From Enoplolaimus lenunculus (Eukaryota; Nematoda; Enoplea; Enoplida; Thoracostomopsidae): a stretch of 64,000 nucleotides of DNA. Positions within the stretch are counted from its first letter, which is position 1. The number at the start of each line of letters is the position of its first letter. This document shows, in pieces, positions 21,735-32,579 of the stretch. The position numbers and the translations under genes were made by a program. The DNA lies in assembly GCA_030248215.1 (NCBI GenBank), contig JASANG010003463.1, positions 1-64,000 on the forward strand, read 5' to 3'. The notes beneath the pieces are model-generated. The model worked only from the letters and a program-made list of their open reading frames with translations, was not told the origin of the DNA and ran no database searches.

Positions 21735-21997
21735 ATTTTTTCGTCAGCTCCAGCTACTTTAAAATTACACACGGCCATCGGCTCTGGTTGAATTTTTGCG
21801 TCACAATTTCTAGGAAAGAATTTTCGAAATGTCGCAGAAAATTAGCGTAAAACCAAACAACTTAGAAACATATTGCAGATATTGGCTAAAATTAATTAAT
21901 TACTTATCATTTTTACTACCTAATTTCGCTTCACTTCCGGCTCCGGCAAGTTTTGTTGACCTCTGGCTCTGGTATTTTTCACCTCCGGTTGCACCCT
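21735..21997. mobile_element. hAT-like MITE family B, partial inverted copy
   Basis: The right end CCTCCGGTTGCACCCTG is intact. Inward it has CTTCACTTCCGGCTCCGGC and the TAAAACCAAACAACTTAGAAA block typical of the family. The left end is lost. It lies 17 bases left of another copy. Confidence 0.65.
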
Positions 21998-22014
21998 GCT
22001 GGATATCAAGATAC

Positions 22015-22277
22015 CAGGGTACAACCGAAGGTCTGCCTCCGGGTCCGGCCGAAAATCGGCCTCCGGCTCATTTTTGCCGGAGGTTCCGGCAATTTCGGTA
22101 GTAAACTTTTGCATAATTTTGCAAAATTTATCCGTTTAGCGCGTTTCCTTTTACTTTTGTCACAATTTTTAGGAAAGAATTTCCGAAATTTCGCAGATTA
22201 GCGTAAAACCAAACAACTTAGAAACGAAGTTTCGTTGACCTCCGTCTCCGGTATTTTTCACTTCCGGTTGCACCCTG
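22015..22277. mobile_element. hAT-like MITE family B, short copy
   Basis: CAGGGTACAACCG start and CGGTTGCACCCTG end, 263 bp. Perfect 8-bp target duplications CAAGATAC lie at 22007-22014 and 22278-22285. Shorter than its relatives by loss of interior sequence. Confidence 0.93.
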
Positions 22278-22330
22278 CAAGATACACGTTATTTTCAGAA
22301 ACATATCCGGTGCCCATCTATACTTGTGAT

Positions 22331-22637
22331 TAGAGCTGTCCCGGGACCGCGGCCAGAAAGTGCCAGGGCCGAAATAGTACACAATTTATGAAAATTTTTT
22401 ACTGTTTCACTCGTATTCCATTGTTATCTAAAAATTACTTCAAACAGTGATTTAAATACCAGCTCTGTGATTTCGAAAACCGCATCGTATATCACCCTGG
22501 CACTTCAAGCGATTTATCTCGCTTTCTACACGGTGTGCATATATAGTTTTCCAGCTTTTTTATGGCATGGGTTTTTATTATAGCAAGCAATAATCTTACC
22601 ACCCCCCGGCAAACATCCTGGCCCCGGGACAGCTCTA
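22331..22637. mobile_element. hAT-like MITE with TAGAGCTGTCCCGGG ends
   Basis: Terminal inverted repeats TAGAGCTGTCCCGGG / CCCGGGACAGCTCTA, 307 bp, with perfect 8-bp target duplications CTTGTGAT at 22323-22330 and 22638-22645. A different family from the CAGGGTGCAACC elements. A partial relative with TAGAGTTGCCTCGGGGCCAG lies near 25603-25680. Confidence 0.95.
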
Positions 22638-22649
22638 CTTGTGATTATT

Positions 22650-23200
22650 TCGAAATGTTACAGAACAAACAATAACTGTACAATAAGTTTATTTAGCTAT
22701 CTACAGAGATGAATAATTCGTATTAACAAATAGGTACAGTCGTAACCGGACAAGTAAAATTTAGCCCGCAAAATTTGGTAAATATTATCGATGTTAAGTA
22801 CATTACATTGAATGTTTGGCCAATGTCACTTTTAGGGGCGTAACAGTAGATTAAGCGTATTCCTAAGCCTAAGCGTTGCAAAAGTGTGTCCCTAAGCCTA
22901 AGCTAAAAATGTAATCTAGAATTCTAAACCTACTCTTTTAAAGACCCACGAGAAACCTAGACATTCCTAAAAATAACATGGGCCGAAATTTGTATAAAAA
23001 CAATTGCTGAAGCATTCAAACATTCGTAGGTTCAACGGCTTATGTTACTATGATGGATGTAAAAGCAGTATTCCTACGCCTATGGCTCAAAACCTCAACA
23101 AAAAATCAAGGTCAAACTTAAGCTTACTCAATTCAATCAAAGTAACACGGGCCGGTTCAGCCGCTTATGAGGTCCGCAAATTTCACCAAAATTATTAAAT
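22650..23200. other. No gene; CCTAAGC motif cluster
   Basis: Contains TTCCTAAGCCTAAGCG-type motifs at about 22855-22910 that resemble the TTAGGC-rich MITE at 55966-56175. Otherwise nothing recognised. Confidence 0.35.
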
Positions 23201-23206
23201 AATGAA

Positions 23207-23542
23207 CTAAACCACCTCAGTTATTGTTCCGAATACTATCAAACACATCGAGAACAAAATTATCGGAATCACGGAAAAAATACCGCCAGAGCCACAAATC
23301 GATTGAAGCCAAAACCTCACTTTCGGTTTCTCCATGACTATGCAACTAATACAACGTACATGTGAATATTCAATTAATTCACTATCCTCTGAACTCCTTA
23401 CTGTCTCTTCCTTAAAATAAAGCCGAGCTATAAACGAGTTGTAATAATATTTACAACAAAATTCAATAATTGGTGGAAAGTGTCTATTTTGACATCGCGA
23501 ATAATGAAAAGTCTGGATGTCCATGCACATAAGTTCACACAT
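23207..23542 (-). CDS. Unknown ORF with hydrophobic C-terminus
   Basis: About 111 codons downstream of NDUFS5 on the same strand. The N-terminal half has several cysteines (MCELMCM, RCQN, EFCCKYYYN, VRCISC). The C-terminus is a single hydrophobic stretch (IFSVIPIILFSMCLIVFG) ending in TITEVV. This layout fits a tail-anchored, GPI-signal or single-pass protein, perhaps a last exon. It is not recognised and may be chance; no donor, acceptor or poly(A) signal settles it. Confidence 0.3.
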   Translation of the reverse strand: MCELMCMDIQTFHYSRCQNRHFPPIIEFCCKYYYNSFIARLYFKEETVRSSEDSELIEYSHVRCISCIVMEKPKVRFWLQSICGSGGIFSVIPIILFSMCLIVFGTITEVV

Positions 23543-23685
23543 TTACATATAGTACAATTTACACACAATGAAATTTGCAGTAAAAACCTGTTCACTTAAC
23601 TACGGATGTAGATAATTTGTTCATATGATAACAGTTTTGACTTTTTCAGAAACCTAATCTATAATATTTCTTTTACGCAGTGCTT

Positions 23686-24508
23686 TTACGGTTGTCCCGA
23701 AACAGTAGCAAAACCAAAATCAGGTGCAATTATATCCATTCCGGGCCCTCGTTCATATGGTCGATCACGTTCTCCATTCATAAACTGACGAATTCTCTCG
23801 GAGCGAACACGTTCAAATCGGGCATACTAAAACTAACACAATTCTATTTTGTAACCGCATGGTTTGATGTATTCAACAAGTCTAGATAAATAATCAACGT
23901 TTACGCGTGTAAATTCCAATAAAAAGCAAAAGGTCAGAATCAGAGCGTAAATTAAAAAGCACACATCTGTCAAACTTTTTTGCACGAGTATAAGTGCCAA
24001 CAGCCAACACACACTAACACGAAAATTTCAAAACCACAGAATAGTCGTTTTCTTGATCAGATAACCTTTAAGCAATCTAAGATCTGCGTAAGTTAAAACA
24101 GTGTATTAATTATAATCGGTCCCGTCTCAAAGATACTTATCAATGATAGACACGCCACAGTGCGCTAGAAGTTTAGAGGAACGGATAATACGTTGGTTGC
24201 AACGTGTTTTTAATTTGCTTTTCAGTTTCCATATAAAACAAACTTGGCACAAGTTAAGCAAAGCGCAACAAAAACATTACACAAGTGCAACAGTTAATAA
24301 CACTAACCCGCTTGACTTTGTGGAGGCATTCTGCGTAGTCTCTTGCTTCCAAATCGCATTCTTTTTGACCTAAATGAGTTCCAAATGCTGCCATACACTG
24401 ATAATAAACATATTCAAAATCGCCACAAATGCTTCCTTGCTGAATCGTCAGGTTTGCAAAAGCGTCCACGGCAGGCAATCGAAAATATGGCATTTGAAAC
24501 AGATACAT
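23686..24508 (-). CDS. NDUFS5: NADH dehydrogenase (ubiquinone) Fe-S protein 5, NDUFS5/ND-15 (complex I, 15 kDa)
   Basis: Accessory subunit of mitochondrial complex I, folded by disulphide relay in the intermembrane space. Two exons on the minus strand: 24308-24508 and 23686-23826 (stop TAA at 23686-23688). Exon 1 encodes MPYFRLPAVDAFANLTIQQ followed by the twin CX9C motif, C-GDFEYVYYQ-C and C-DLEARDYAE-C, then HKVKR at a GTTAGT donor. Exon 2 continues in phase 0 with YARFERVRSERIRQFMNGER and ends ATVSGQP. Length is 108 residues from the MPY start (24493) or 113 from the upstream in-frame MYLFQ; the shorter matches the family's usual MPF/TPF beginning. The intron is 481 bp. Order, spacing and basic C-terminal half match the insect ND-15 pattern. 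It looks intact. Confidence 0.9.
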
Positions 24509-24887
24509 TGTAATATTTTCTTAAATGCAACACAAAACTATATACCTGTGCTTACAACTATAGCTACGAACACTGAAAAGTGAAGTTAGCTCTGGTTAAG
24601 TCAAAAATAACTAATCTGCATTGTTTCAACAGGAACCAGGTTTGAATGAAACAAAAAGGTTCTGATGTATAGGTTCGCCGGTAATGGCGCGTCCTCAAAA
24701 ACCGGTCAATTAATAAATGCTTGCTGCACAATACCTTTTAGCAAAAATATCACATTTAGGTTACAACTGGTGCTTTTCCGCATATAATGTACTTTTCGGC
24801 CGCAAGATCTGCAAGGTTGTGTGGTCTTATGGGTAATGTATAAGTCTTATGTTTGTGCAAAGCAGTTGAAACAATTGAGCACGCTGA

Positions 24888-24955
24888 ATTGCAGCCAGCG
24901 ACCTTTGGCTAACAAGGCCAACGCTCTTATTTTACAACTGAGCTATCGCGGCACA
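24888..24955 (-). tRNA. tRNA-like sequence, anticodon loop TGT, probably degenerate
   Basis: The minus strand shows a D-arm (TAGCTCAGTT...GAGC), an anticodon stem TTGGC/GCCAA with loop CTTGTTA (would read TGT, threonine) and a T-arm-like stretch with altered B-box bases. The acceptor stem (GCCGCGA) finds no matching 3' strand. A tRNA pseudogene or the head of a tRNA-derived SINE is more likely than a working gene. Confidence 0.4.
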
Positions 24956-25146
24956 GCTTTAATTAACTTGTGCTAACTATTATATGCGTTGTTTACTTGT
25001 GTACTACGTATGCCGTGTACTGCGTAGCTACTATGTACGTAACACGTGTATTACGCGTTGAATCGCGGCACTGTTTCAATTGCTTGTGCTAGCTATTATA
25101 TGCGCTGTTTACTAGTGAACTACGCCGTGTACTGCGTAGCTACTAT
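24947..25146. repeat. Two-copy ~117-bp tandem repeat
   Basis: Blocks GCGGCAC...CTTGTGCTA, CTATTATATGCG and GCCGTGTACTGCGTAGCTAC recur at about 24947-25030 and 25064-25146 with small differences. The first copy overlaps the 5' acceptor part of the tRNA-like sequence. Confidence 0.65.
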
Positions 25147-25430
25147 CAGGGTGCAACCGGAATTACAATTTACTCGAACCGGAATTTGAAAAAAATACCG
25201 GAAACGGAACCGGAAAACGAAAAATACATGTCACCGGAAATTCATTTTAATTTTCTTTTTTTTTGCAATATTCTTGATGATATAACCATAGTTGGAGGTA
25301 GGTATTCACTTTACCTGCTGCATATTCTATTTTCATAACCCACGGAAGCGAAATATACCTTCGATGGTTTATTTTCGGCGATTGTCAAGGTTCCAATATA
25401 ATACTACTGAAATCTGTTGTTGCCCCTGGC
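25147..25430. mobile_element. hAT-like MITE family A, one-ended copy
   Basis: Left end CAGGGTGCAACCGGAATT and subterminal CCGGAA repeats match 16341. The interior (CGAAATATACCTTCGATGG) is diverged, and no right terminus is seen before the sequence changes near 25430. Confidence 0.6.
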
Positions 25431-25876
25431 TACTATGTAAGACTTTTTACTTGTATGCAATGCATTCGGGTATTCAATCGTACAATACCCGACATGGCCC
25501 CTCGTTCAAATGCTACTAGGGCTAAAACGAAGTAAGAATCGTAGCACTATAAAAATGAGGGTTCTGGCGCAAAAATGCACAAGTAGGCAATGTGCCAAGT
25601 AGAGTTGCCTCGGGGCCAGGATTTTTACCGGGACCGGGGCTGAAACCAAGGCCCCTCTGTTGGGGCCGGTAACAACCTGGGTCAAGTTAGAAGACGTAAA
25701 GATAACTATCAACATGAGCTACGATATACGTAATACGTAATGGTGGCTAACAGTGGGAAACTATGGCGTAGTGTGTATAGCAAATTGCGTCAAAGTGGAA
25801 GAGCGTTCGCTTAAGAATCCGTAGGCTTAAAGTTCGATTCCCGGTCCATAGGTCTGCTTTCCAGCTGCTTTATTAC

Positions 25877-26696
25877 AAATGTCGCGAATTTTACTGCTTT
25901 TACAAGACTGACCAACCACAATTCTATGCGCCGTAAGCTTGGGGGCGGTGGTGCACTTGCCACCCCCCCGGAAAGTGTCGAATACCTGTACATAGCACAT
26001 ACTCAACCAACATACCCCAACCCAACAAAGCTTTCGTGTCACTGTAGAATTTAAATACTTCACTTTGTAGGCGCATTATCAATATTTTGTGTTTCAGGTC
26101 CAAATCTCAGGACTGAGTTCGCTAATGAAATAAATTAACGCTTAAACTTACGCCGCTGGCTGTCGGGCAGGACACAAGTGTGCACTCTGTGTCACACTGG
26201 TGCCCACCCTCGCCACCCCTCAACCTCCTAGCTATGTAGTTTCCTTGGCATGTGAATTCATGCATCTCAGTCGAGGTCAGAGTATCAAATGTCGCGAATT
26301 TTACTGCTTTTACAAGACTGACCAACCACAATTCTATGCGCCGTAAGCTTGGGGGCGGTGGTGCACTTGCCACCCCCCCGGAAAGTGTCGAATACCTGTA
26401 CATAGCACATACTCAACCAACATACCCCAACCCAACAAAGCTTTCGTGTCACTGTAGAATTTAAATACTTCACTTTGTAGGCGCATTATCAATATTTTGT
26501 GTTTCAGGTCCAAATCTCAGGACTGAGTTCGCTAATGAAATAAATTAACGCTTAAACTTACGCCGCTGGCTGTCGGGCAGGACACAAGTGTGCACTCTGT
26601 GTCACACTGGTGCCCACCCTCGCCACCCCTCAACCTCCTAGCTATGTAGTTTCCTTGGCATGTGAATTCATGCATCTCAGTCGAGGTCAGAGTATC
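25877..26696. repeat. Perfect 410-bp tandem duplication
   Basis: 25877-26286 and 26287-26696 read identically throughout. Each copy ends with the first ~125 bases of a diverged LTR (TGTCGGGCAGGACACAAG at 26161 and 26571), so the duplication spans an LTR edge and its flank. Identity suggests a very recent event or an assembly artefact. A tRNA-like B-box (GTTCGATTCCCGG) lies just upstream at 25831-25843. Confidence 0.95.
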
Positions 26697-27428
26697 GTGA
26701 TTTGTAAATAACCGGTATAATTTTGGCCTTGTCATATTGTCTGCTCATTTGTAAAACAATTGTGCTTTAACATTCCTGCCAAATTCTTATAAAACTTATT
26801 GTTTCCTGCCAATTTCACTTATGTCAGTTACGTGTATTTTTACATATACTTCATATTGTGTTTTCAGGTGCCAACCCTATTTTCCTACCAAATTCTATGC
26901 GCTCAGTTCATTGCGCATCCCTATTTCTGAAAATTCTTCCCCGTTTGACCCATTTGTGCCAGTTCCACATGTCATATTTCTTGTGATCTTATATGCGATT
27001 ATTTTCATGTTTTCAGGCATCCCCTTCCCGTTTCCTACCAATTTCCAGGTGCTCATTCCATTTCGCACCTCTATTTCTGCCAATCCGGCCCGTTTGTTTA
27101 TTATTTGCCATAATTCTGCCTATTTCATTATTATCGGATAACTATCAGTTCTGGGGTATTATTATGATCGATTAGCTAGTAAACTGTGTCTGAGAGATTC
27201 TGTTCATTTTTCGCGCATACATTGCATTTTTCCGATACTTATAATTACTGCAAAGCTTTGCGGCCGTATGGCCCTCGTTCAAAAGCTATAATTACCAAAA
27301 GTAGGGAAAACTAGCAACCCATTATAAGCGGGACTAGCGGGCTTGTGTTCGGTATTTTGTGTTAATTACTTGTTCACCGTTAATAAAACGGATAAAGAGT
27401 GTCGTATAAACCTGTGCGAGCCGTAGGA
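26571..27428 (+). mobile_element. Diverged Ty3/gypsy-type LTR (fossil)
   Basis: Homologous to the LTRs at 27429, 29598 and 33766 but clearly more diverged. It starts TGTCGGGCAGG and shares blocks such as GTGTGCACTCTGTGTCACAC and CAATTCTGCC-like stretches. The next LTR follows directly, as in a tandem or nested insertion. Older than its neighbours. Confidence 0.7.
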
Positions 27429-28628
27429 TGTCGGGTGGGGCCCCAGTGTGCACTCTGTGTCACACTGATGCTCACCCTCGGCGTCCCTTGATCTCCTAGC
27501 TATGTCATTCCTTTGGCATGCAATCCCCCCAGTCTCGGTCTCGGTTTGGTATCGCGATTTATACATAACCGGTGTAATTTTACCTTGTCATATTGTCTGC
27601 TCATTTGTCAAACACTGTGCTTTAACATTCTTGCCAAATTCTTATAAAACTTATTGTCTTTTCTGCTAATTTCGCTTGTGTCAGTTACGTGTATTTTTAA
27701 ATATATTTCATATTGTGTTTTCAGGCATTAAAACCCTATTTTCTGACCAAATTCTATGCGCTCGGTTCATTGCGCATTCCCATTTCTGCAATTTCTTCCC
27801 CTTTTGACCCTTTTGCGCCAGTTCCTACATGTCATATTTCTTGTGATCTTATATACACTTATTTTCATGTTTTCAGGCCTCTCCTTCCCGTTTCCTACTA
27901 ATTTCAAGGTGCTCATTCCATTTCGCACCTCCATTTCTGCCAATTCTGCCCCATTTGTGTCTATTTTACCACATTTCTTTTTATGTCATTATTATGATGA
28001 TTCATTCATTCAGGAGTATTCTTATGATCACTTAGCTAGGGTTTTGTGCGTAGCTGACGTAGTTTTACGTGTAAAAGATAGCAACATTTTCGGACGGATA
28101 AAAAGTATTATTTCTAGCCTTGACGGAGCGTTTAAAAGCATTAATTCGGAATCGGCGTATTTTGTTTGAACGGAATAATAATTTTTAGGCCTGGGGAACT
28201 GTTAGTTGCAATTTTCGTAATTTGTGTGTTATTGTTATAATTGTGCCCGGACGTGGTTTGGTTAGCAGTCCCGTAAGCTGTGTCTGACAGAATCTGCTTC
28301 TTTTTCGCGTATGTATTACATTTTGCCGGAACTTATAATTGTCGTAAAGCTTTTCGGCCGCATGGCCCTCGTTCAAAAACAATAATCACCAAAACTAGGG
28401 AAAATCGGTAATTAGTTGTAAACGGGACTAACGGGCTTGTGTTTATTATTTTGCGTTGCGCCTTTCTTAGTTGTTAGTAAAACGGATGAAACGTGTGTTA
28501 TAAACCCGTACGAGCCATAGGAGTATGTAAACTTGTGTTAAAACTGTTCCAGGATCAACCCGAAACTAGACCATACCCGCCTTCGGATCGGTCGAAAATT
28601 CCCGTTTTTGACCAGTCCAGACCTTACA
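27429..28628 (+). repeat. LTR copy 1 of the gypsy-like array
   Basis: Runs from TGTCGGGTGGGGCCCC to CCAGACCTTACA (TG...CA), about 1.2 kb, and is followed by the TGGTGACC primer-binding-like motif. Several TTTTCAGG acceptor-like motifs occur inside and recur in the other LTRs. The 3' border is inferred. Confidence 0.65.
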
Positions 28629-28780
28629 TGGTGACCACGACGGTTGGTTTCTATGTTGATTTTGGACAGATTACATCGATCCCGAGCACATTTTGGTTCG
28701 TTTTGTTCCTATTGACACTACTTACACAAACTAAAGTCAACATCCGGTAAGTATCCGTTTTTGCTAATTAACCTCTCACT

Positions 28781-29602
28781 ATGATGTTACACAGCCCGAA
28801 AAAGCGAAATACACGCAATTCTGCCCTAGGTCGTACAGTATCTGAATCTGAGATTGATGAAATTACTGAACATCAACCAGCTCAGGACATCTTTGACGAG
28901 CCATACACACAAAAATTTGATAATCCGGCTCTAGAATCAACATGTACGACTATGAATGACACTACGTTAGTGGCACCGCTAGAAAATACTACAGATAGGC
29001 CTCAGGATATAAATATAGCGTCTGCAGGTTTTGATGTACCGCGTTCAACATCTATGATATCGTTGGCACAAAATCCTGAGCCTGCTACTATTGAAAAAAG
29101 CCCTGACGTAGAATTAAACAAAAACACATCAGTAATGACAAAATCTGCTGATTCGGTGCTAGAACAGTTACTGACATTTGCCCAAAATAATAGCACACAG
29201 TTGCAAACAGTGCAAAGTAATATCCAGGCTGTACAAGATCATGTCCAAACTGTTCAAGAAAATGTCCTGAAAGATGTTCAGGCTGTCAAACGTGACGTAC
29301 TCCGTGATGTTCAAACAGTGCAACACGAAGTTTTGACAATTCGCGAGGACGTCTTAAAAGACGTACAATCAGTTCGCCATGACGTACAATCTGTTAGAAC
29401 ACAGGTCGAACAAGTTGAACACACATTCGCTGAACAGTTACAAACAGTTCAAAACGATTTACAAGGTACCTGTCGTAATATTGAAGACCGCCTTTACGGT
29501 GAAATTCAGGTGACTGACCAAAACTTGCAAAAGCTATCTACAGATCTAACGCAAGTTAAACAGCGCCTAGCATATTGCGAAAACGCTCAAATAAACGTGT
29601 AA
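28781..29602 (+). CDS. Gag-like N-terminal frame with coiled coil, copy 1 (fossil)
   Basis: About 273 codons beginning MMLHSPKKRNTRNSALGR. The N-terminal third is acidic and Ser/Thr-rich. It is followed by a repetitive heptad-like region rich in VQ, DVQ and VLKDV motifs, predicted to be a coiled coil. It matches the first part of the frame at 30806 but ends as the next LTR begins. It lies behind an AACATCCG/GTAAGT sequence that looks like a splice donor. Part of a broken retroelement. Confidence 0.6.
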   Translation: MMLHSPKKRNTRNSALGRTVSESEIDEITEHQPAQDIFDEPYTQKFDNPALESTCTTMNDTTLVAPLENTTDRPQDINIASAGFDVPRSTSMISLAQNPEPATIEKSPDVELNKNTSVMTKSADSVLEQLLTFAQNNSTQLQTVQSNIQAVQDHVQTVQENVLKDVQAVKRDVLRDVQTVQHEVLTIREDVLKDVQSVRHDVQSVRTQVEQVEHTFAEQLQTVQNDLQGTCRNIEDRLYGEIQVTDQNLQKLSTDLTQVKQRLAYCENAQINV

Positions 29603-30653
29603 TTTTACCTTGTCATATTGTCTGCTCATTTGTCAAACACTGTGCTTTAACATTCTTGCCAAATTCTTATAAAACTTATTGTCTTTTCTGCTAATTTCGC
29701 TTGTGTCAGTTACGTGTATTTTTAAATATATTTCATATTGTGTTTTCAGGCATTAAAACCCTATTTTCTGACCAAATTCTATGCGCTCGGTTCATTGCGC
29801 ATTCCCATTACTGCAAATTCTTCCCCTTTTGACCCTTTTGTGCCAGTTCCTACATGTCATATTTCTTGTGATCTTATATACACTTATTTTCATGTTTTCA
29901 GGCCTCTCCTTCCCGTTTCCTACTAATTTCAAGGTGCTCATTCCATTTCGCACCTCCATTTCTGCCAATTCTGCCCCATTTGTGTCTATTTTACCACATT
30001 TCTTTTTATGTCATTATTATGATGATTCATTCATTCAGGAGTATTCTTATGATCACTTAGCTAGGGTTTTGTACGTAGCTGACGTAGTTTTACGTGTAAA
30101 AGATAGCAACATTTTCGGACGGATAAAAAGTATTATTTCTAGCCTTGACGGAGCGTTTAAAATCATTAATTCGGAATCGGCGTATTTTGTTTGAACGGAA
30201 TAATAATTTTCAGGCCTGGGGAACTGTTAGTTGCAATTTTCGTAATTTGTGTGTTATTGTTATAATTGTGCCCGGACGTGGTTTGGTTAGCAGTCCCGTA
30301 AGCTGTGTCTGACAGAATCTGCTTCTTTTTCGCGTATGTATTACATTTTGCCGGAACTTATAATTGTCGTAAAGCTTTTCGGCCGCATGGCCCTCGTTCA
30401 AAAACAATAATCACCAAAACTAGGGAAAATCGGTAATTAGTTGTAAACGGGACTAACGGGCTTGTGTTTACTATTTTGCGTTGCGCCTTTCTTAGTTGTT
30501 AGTAAAACGGATAAAACGTGAGTTATAAACCCGTACGAGCCATAGGAGTGTCTAAACTTGTGTTAAAACTGTTCCAGGATCAACCCGAAACTAGACCATA
30601 CCCGCCTTCGGATCGGTCGAAAATTCCCGTTTTTGACCAGTCCAGACCTTACA
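29598..30653 (+). repeat. LTR copy 2 of the gypsy-like array
   Basis: Nearly identical to 27570-28628 and followed by the same primer-binding-like motif at 30654. Its first part is not present, since the preceding gag-like frame runs straight into it. Confidence 0.7.
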
Positions 30654-30805
30654 TGGTGACCACGACGGTTGGTTTCTATGTTGATTTTGGACAGATTACA
30701 TCGATCCCGAACACATTTTGGTTCGTTTTGTTCCTATTGACACTACTTACACAAACTAAAGTCAACATCCGGTAAGTATCCGTTTTTGCTAATTAACCTC
30801 TCACT

Positions 30806-31810
30806 ATGATGTTACACAGCCCGAAAAAGCGAAATACACGCAATTCTGCCCTAGGTCGTACAGTATCTGAATCTGAGATTGATGAAATTACTGAACATCA
30901 ACCAGCTCAGGACATCTTTGACGAGCCATACGCACAAAAATTTGATAATCCGGCTCTAGAATCAACATGTACGACTATGAATGACACTACGTTAGTGGCA
31001 CCGCTAGAAAATACTACAGATAGGCCTCAGGATATAAATATAGCGTCTGCAGGTTTTGATGTACCGCGTTCAACATCTATGATATCGTTGGCACAAAATC
31101 CTGAGCCTGCTACTATTGAAAAAAGCCCTGACGTAGAATTAAACAAACAAGATCATGTTCAAACTGGTCAGGAAAATGTCCTAAAAGAAGTTCAGGCTGT
31201 CAAACGTGACGTACTACGCGATGTCCAATCAGTACAACATGAAGTGTTGACAATTCGCGAGGACGTCTTAAAAGACGTACAATCAGTTCGCCATGACGTA
31301 CAATCTGTTAGAACACAGGTCGAACAAGTTGAACACACATTCGCTGAACAGTTACAAACAGTTCAAAACGATTTACAAGGTACCTGTCGTAATATTGAAG
31401 ACCGCCTTTACGGTGAAATTCAGGTGACTGACCAAAACTTGCAAAAACTATCTACAGATCTAACGCAAGTTAAACAGCGCCTAGCATATTGCGAAAACGC
31501 TCAAATAAACGTACAAACACCTATTCCAACTGATTTTACAACTCCAGTTAATACAGGTGTTAAACAGGTACTCACGTCAACACCACGTCACAATGTTGCA
31601 AAAAATGCACGTTTCGACTGCGATGACGACAACGATTCGGAAATTGACGATACGAATCAACCACAACAGCGTGTAAACGTGTCAAATGTCAACACAAACG
31701 CAGCGGCGCATGTGCCAAATCCATATCCAACACCAATGCCGCCAATCATCGTTCACGCTGCCACAAAAGTCACTGTCGATCAAACCGTACAATGGTTCAA
31801 CAGATTTTGA
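30806..31810 (+). CDS. Gag-like N-terminal frame with coiled coil, copy 2 (fossil)
   Basis: Same start as copy 1 and a shorter coiled-coil array, continuing into an acidic segment (CDDDNDSEIDDTNQ) and a proline-rich stretch before the capsid-like domain. The following frames at 31686 and 32284 continue the element. Fossil. Confidence 0.6.
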   Translation: MMLHSPKKRNTRNSALGRTVSESEIDEITEHQPAQDIFDEPYAQKFDNPALESTCTTMNDTTLVAPLENTTDRPQDINIASAGFDVPRSTSMISLAQNPEPATIEKSPDVELNKQDHVQTGQENVLKEVQAVKRDVLRDVQSVQHEVLTIREDVLKDVQSVRHDVQSVRTQVEQVEHTFAEQLQTVQNDLQGTCRNIEDRLYGEIQVTDQNLQKLSTDLTQVKQRLAYCENAQINVQTPIPTDFTTPVNTGVKQVLTSTPRHNVAKNARFDCDDDNDSEIDDTNQPQQRVNVSNVNTNAAAHVPNPYPTPMPPIIVHAATKVTVDQTVQWFNRF

Positions 31811-32579
31811 CAAATGGTTCAAAAAATTCAATCGACAGCTTGACGAGCACAACATCAAAAACGACGACGACAAATGGAAATGGTTCAAAAACAAAATCGA
31901 GGAAGATTCTCCAGCCCAGAACTATTGGCAATATATCGAGAATCCACATCGTCAATTCACTGCGCTCGATTATCATTCAGTCGTCAAATATTTCGAACAA
32001 CGTTTCTCACATTCAACATCGTTTCCAGAACATCTTGCGAAGCTTCAAAGCATCCGTCAAACAAGCGATGTCAACACATTCGCTGAAGAATTGTTCTGTT
32101 ACTGGTCTCGATATATCGAAAACAAGTGCCTCAACTACACAGAAGCGCATGAATTATTGCGAACAACATTTCTACGCAACGTAAAGGCACAAATATTCCA
32201 CAAATTGACTGCTGGCACTGACGAATCGTTCCATGATTTGAAGATTCGTGCAACAAAAATCGAGCAAATGCTGAATCTGCGAAATGAGCAATCTCAAGAT
32301 CGCGACCAGCAGAGGTCGAAATTTGATAACAGGCAGAACGATCAAACAAAACTCGCAGCGGCGAAACAATCAATACAATGCCTACAATCAGAAACAGCAA
32401 CAAAATTCGCCTCAACGCAGTCAGCAACAGAGCCAGCCAGCAAAACAATCGAATTTTCGCCAAAATTACAATGCGAAAACAACAAATGGAAATTCGTCGA
32501 GCACACAAAATCAGGCAAAGCAAGACCTGGTCTGCAGAAACTGTGGCAAGCAGGGACATATGTCTTACAATTGCCGTAG
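31686..32579 (+). CDS. Gag capsid-like domain (retrotransposon gag family) (fossil)
   Basis: Contains the hallmark of the retrotransposon gag domain: FDKWFKKFNRQLDEHN early, then W...A..YW.Y, VVKYFEQRF, LAKLQSIRQ and a SRYIENKCLN helix. It covers roughly 200 residues of capsid-like core and lies between the coiled-coil region and the zinc knuckles. Ty3/gypsy type by order of domains. Confidence 0.7.
   Translation: MSTQTQRRMCQIHIQHQCRQSSFTLPQKSLSIKPYNGSTDFDKWFKKFNRQLDEHNIKNDDDKWKWFKNKIEEDSPAQNYWQYIENPHRQFTALDYHSVVKYFEQRFSHSTSFPEHLAKLQSIRQTSDVNTFAEELFCYWSRYIENKCLNYTEAHELLRTTFLRNVKAQIFHKLTAGTDESFHDLKIRATKIEQMLNLRNEQSQDRDQQRSKFDNRQNDQTKLAAAKQSIQCLQSETATKFASTQSATEPASKTIEFSPKLQCENNKWKFVEHTKSGKARPGLQKLWQAGTYVLQLP

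Noticed and set aside
26821-30194. Repeated ~60-137-codon ORFs rich in Phe, Pro and Ser within the LTRs
   Set aside because: They recur only because the LTRs recur, and codon pattern and position give no sign of translation.
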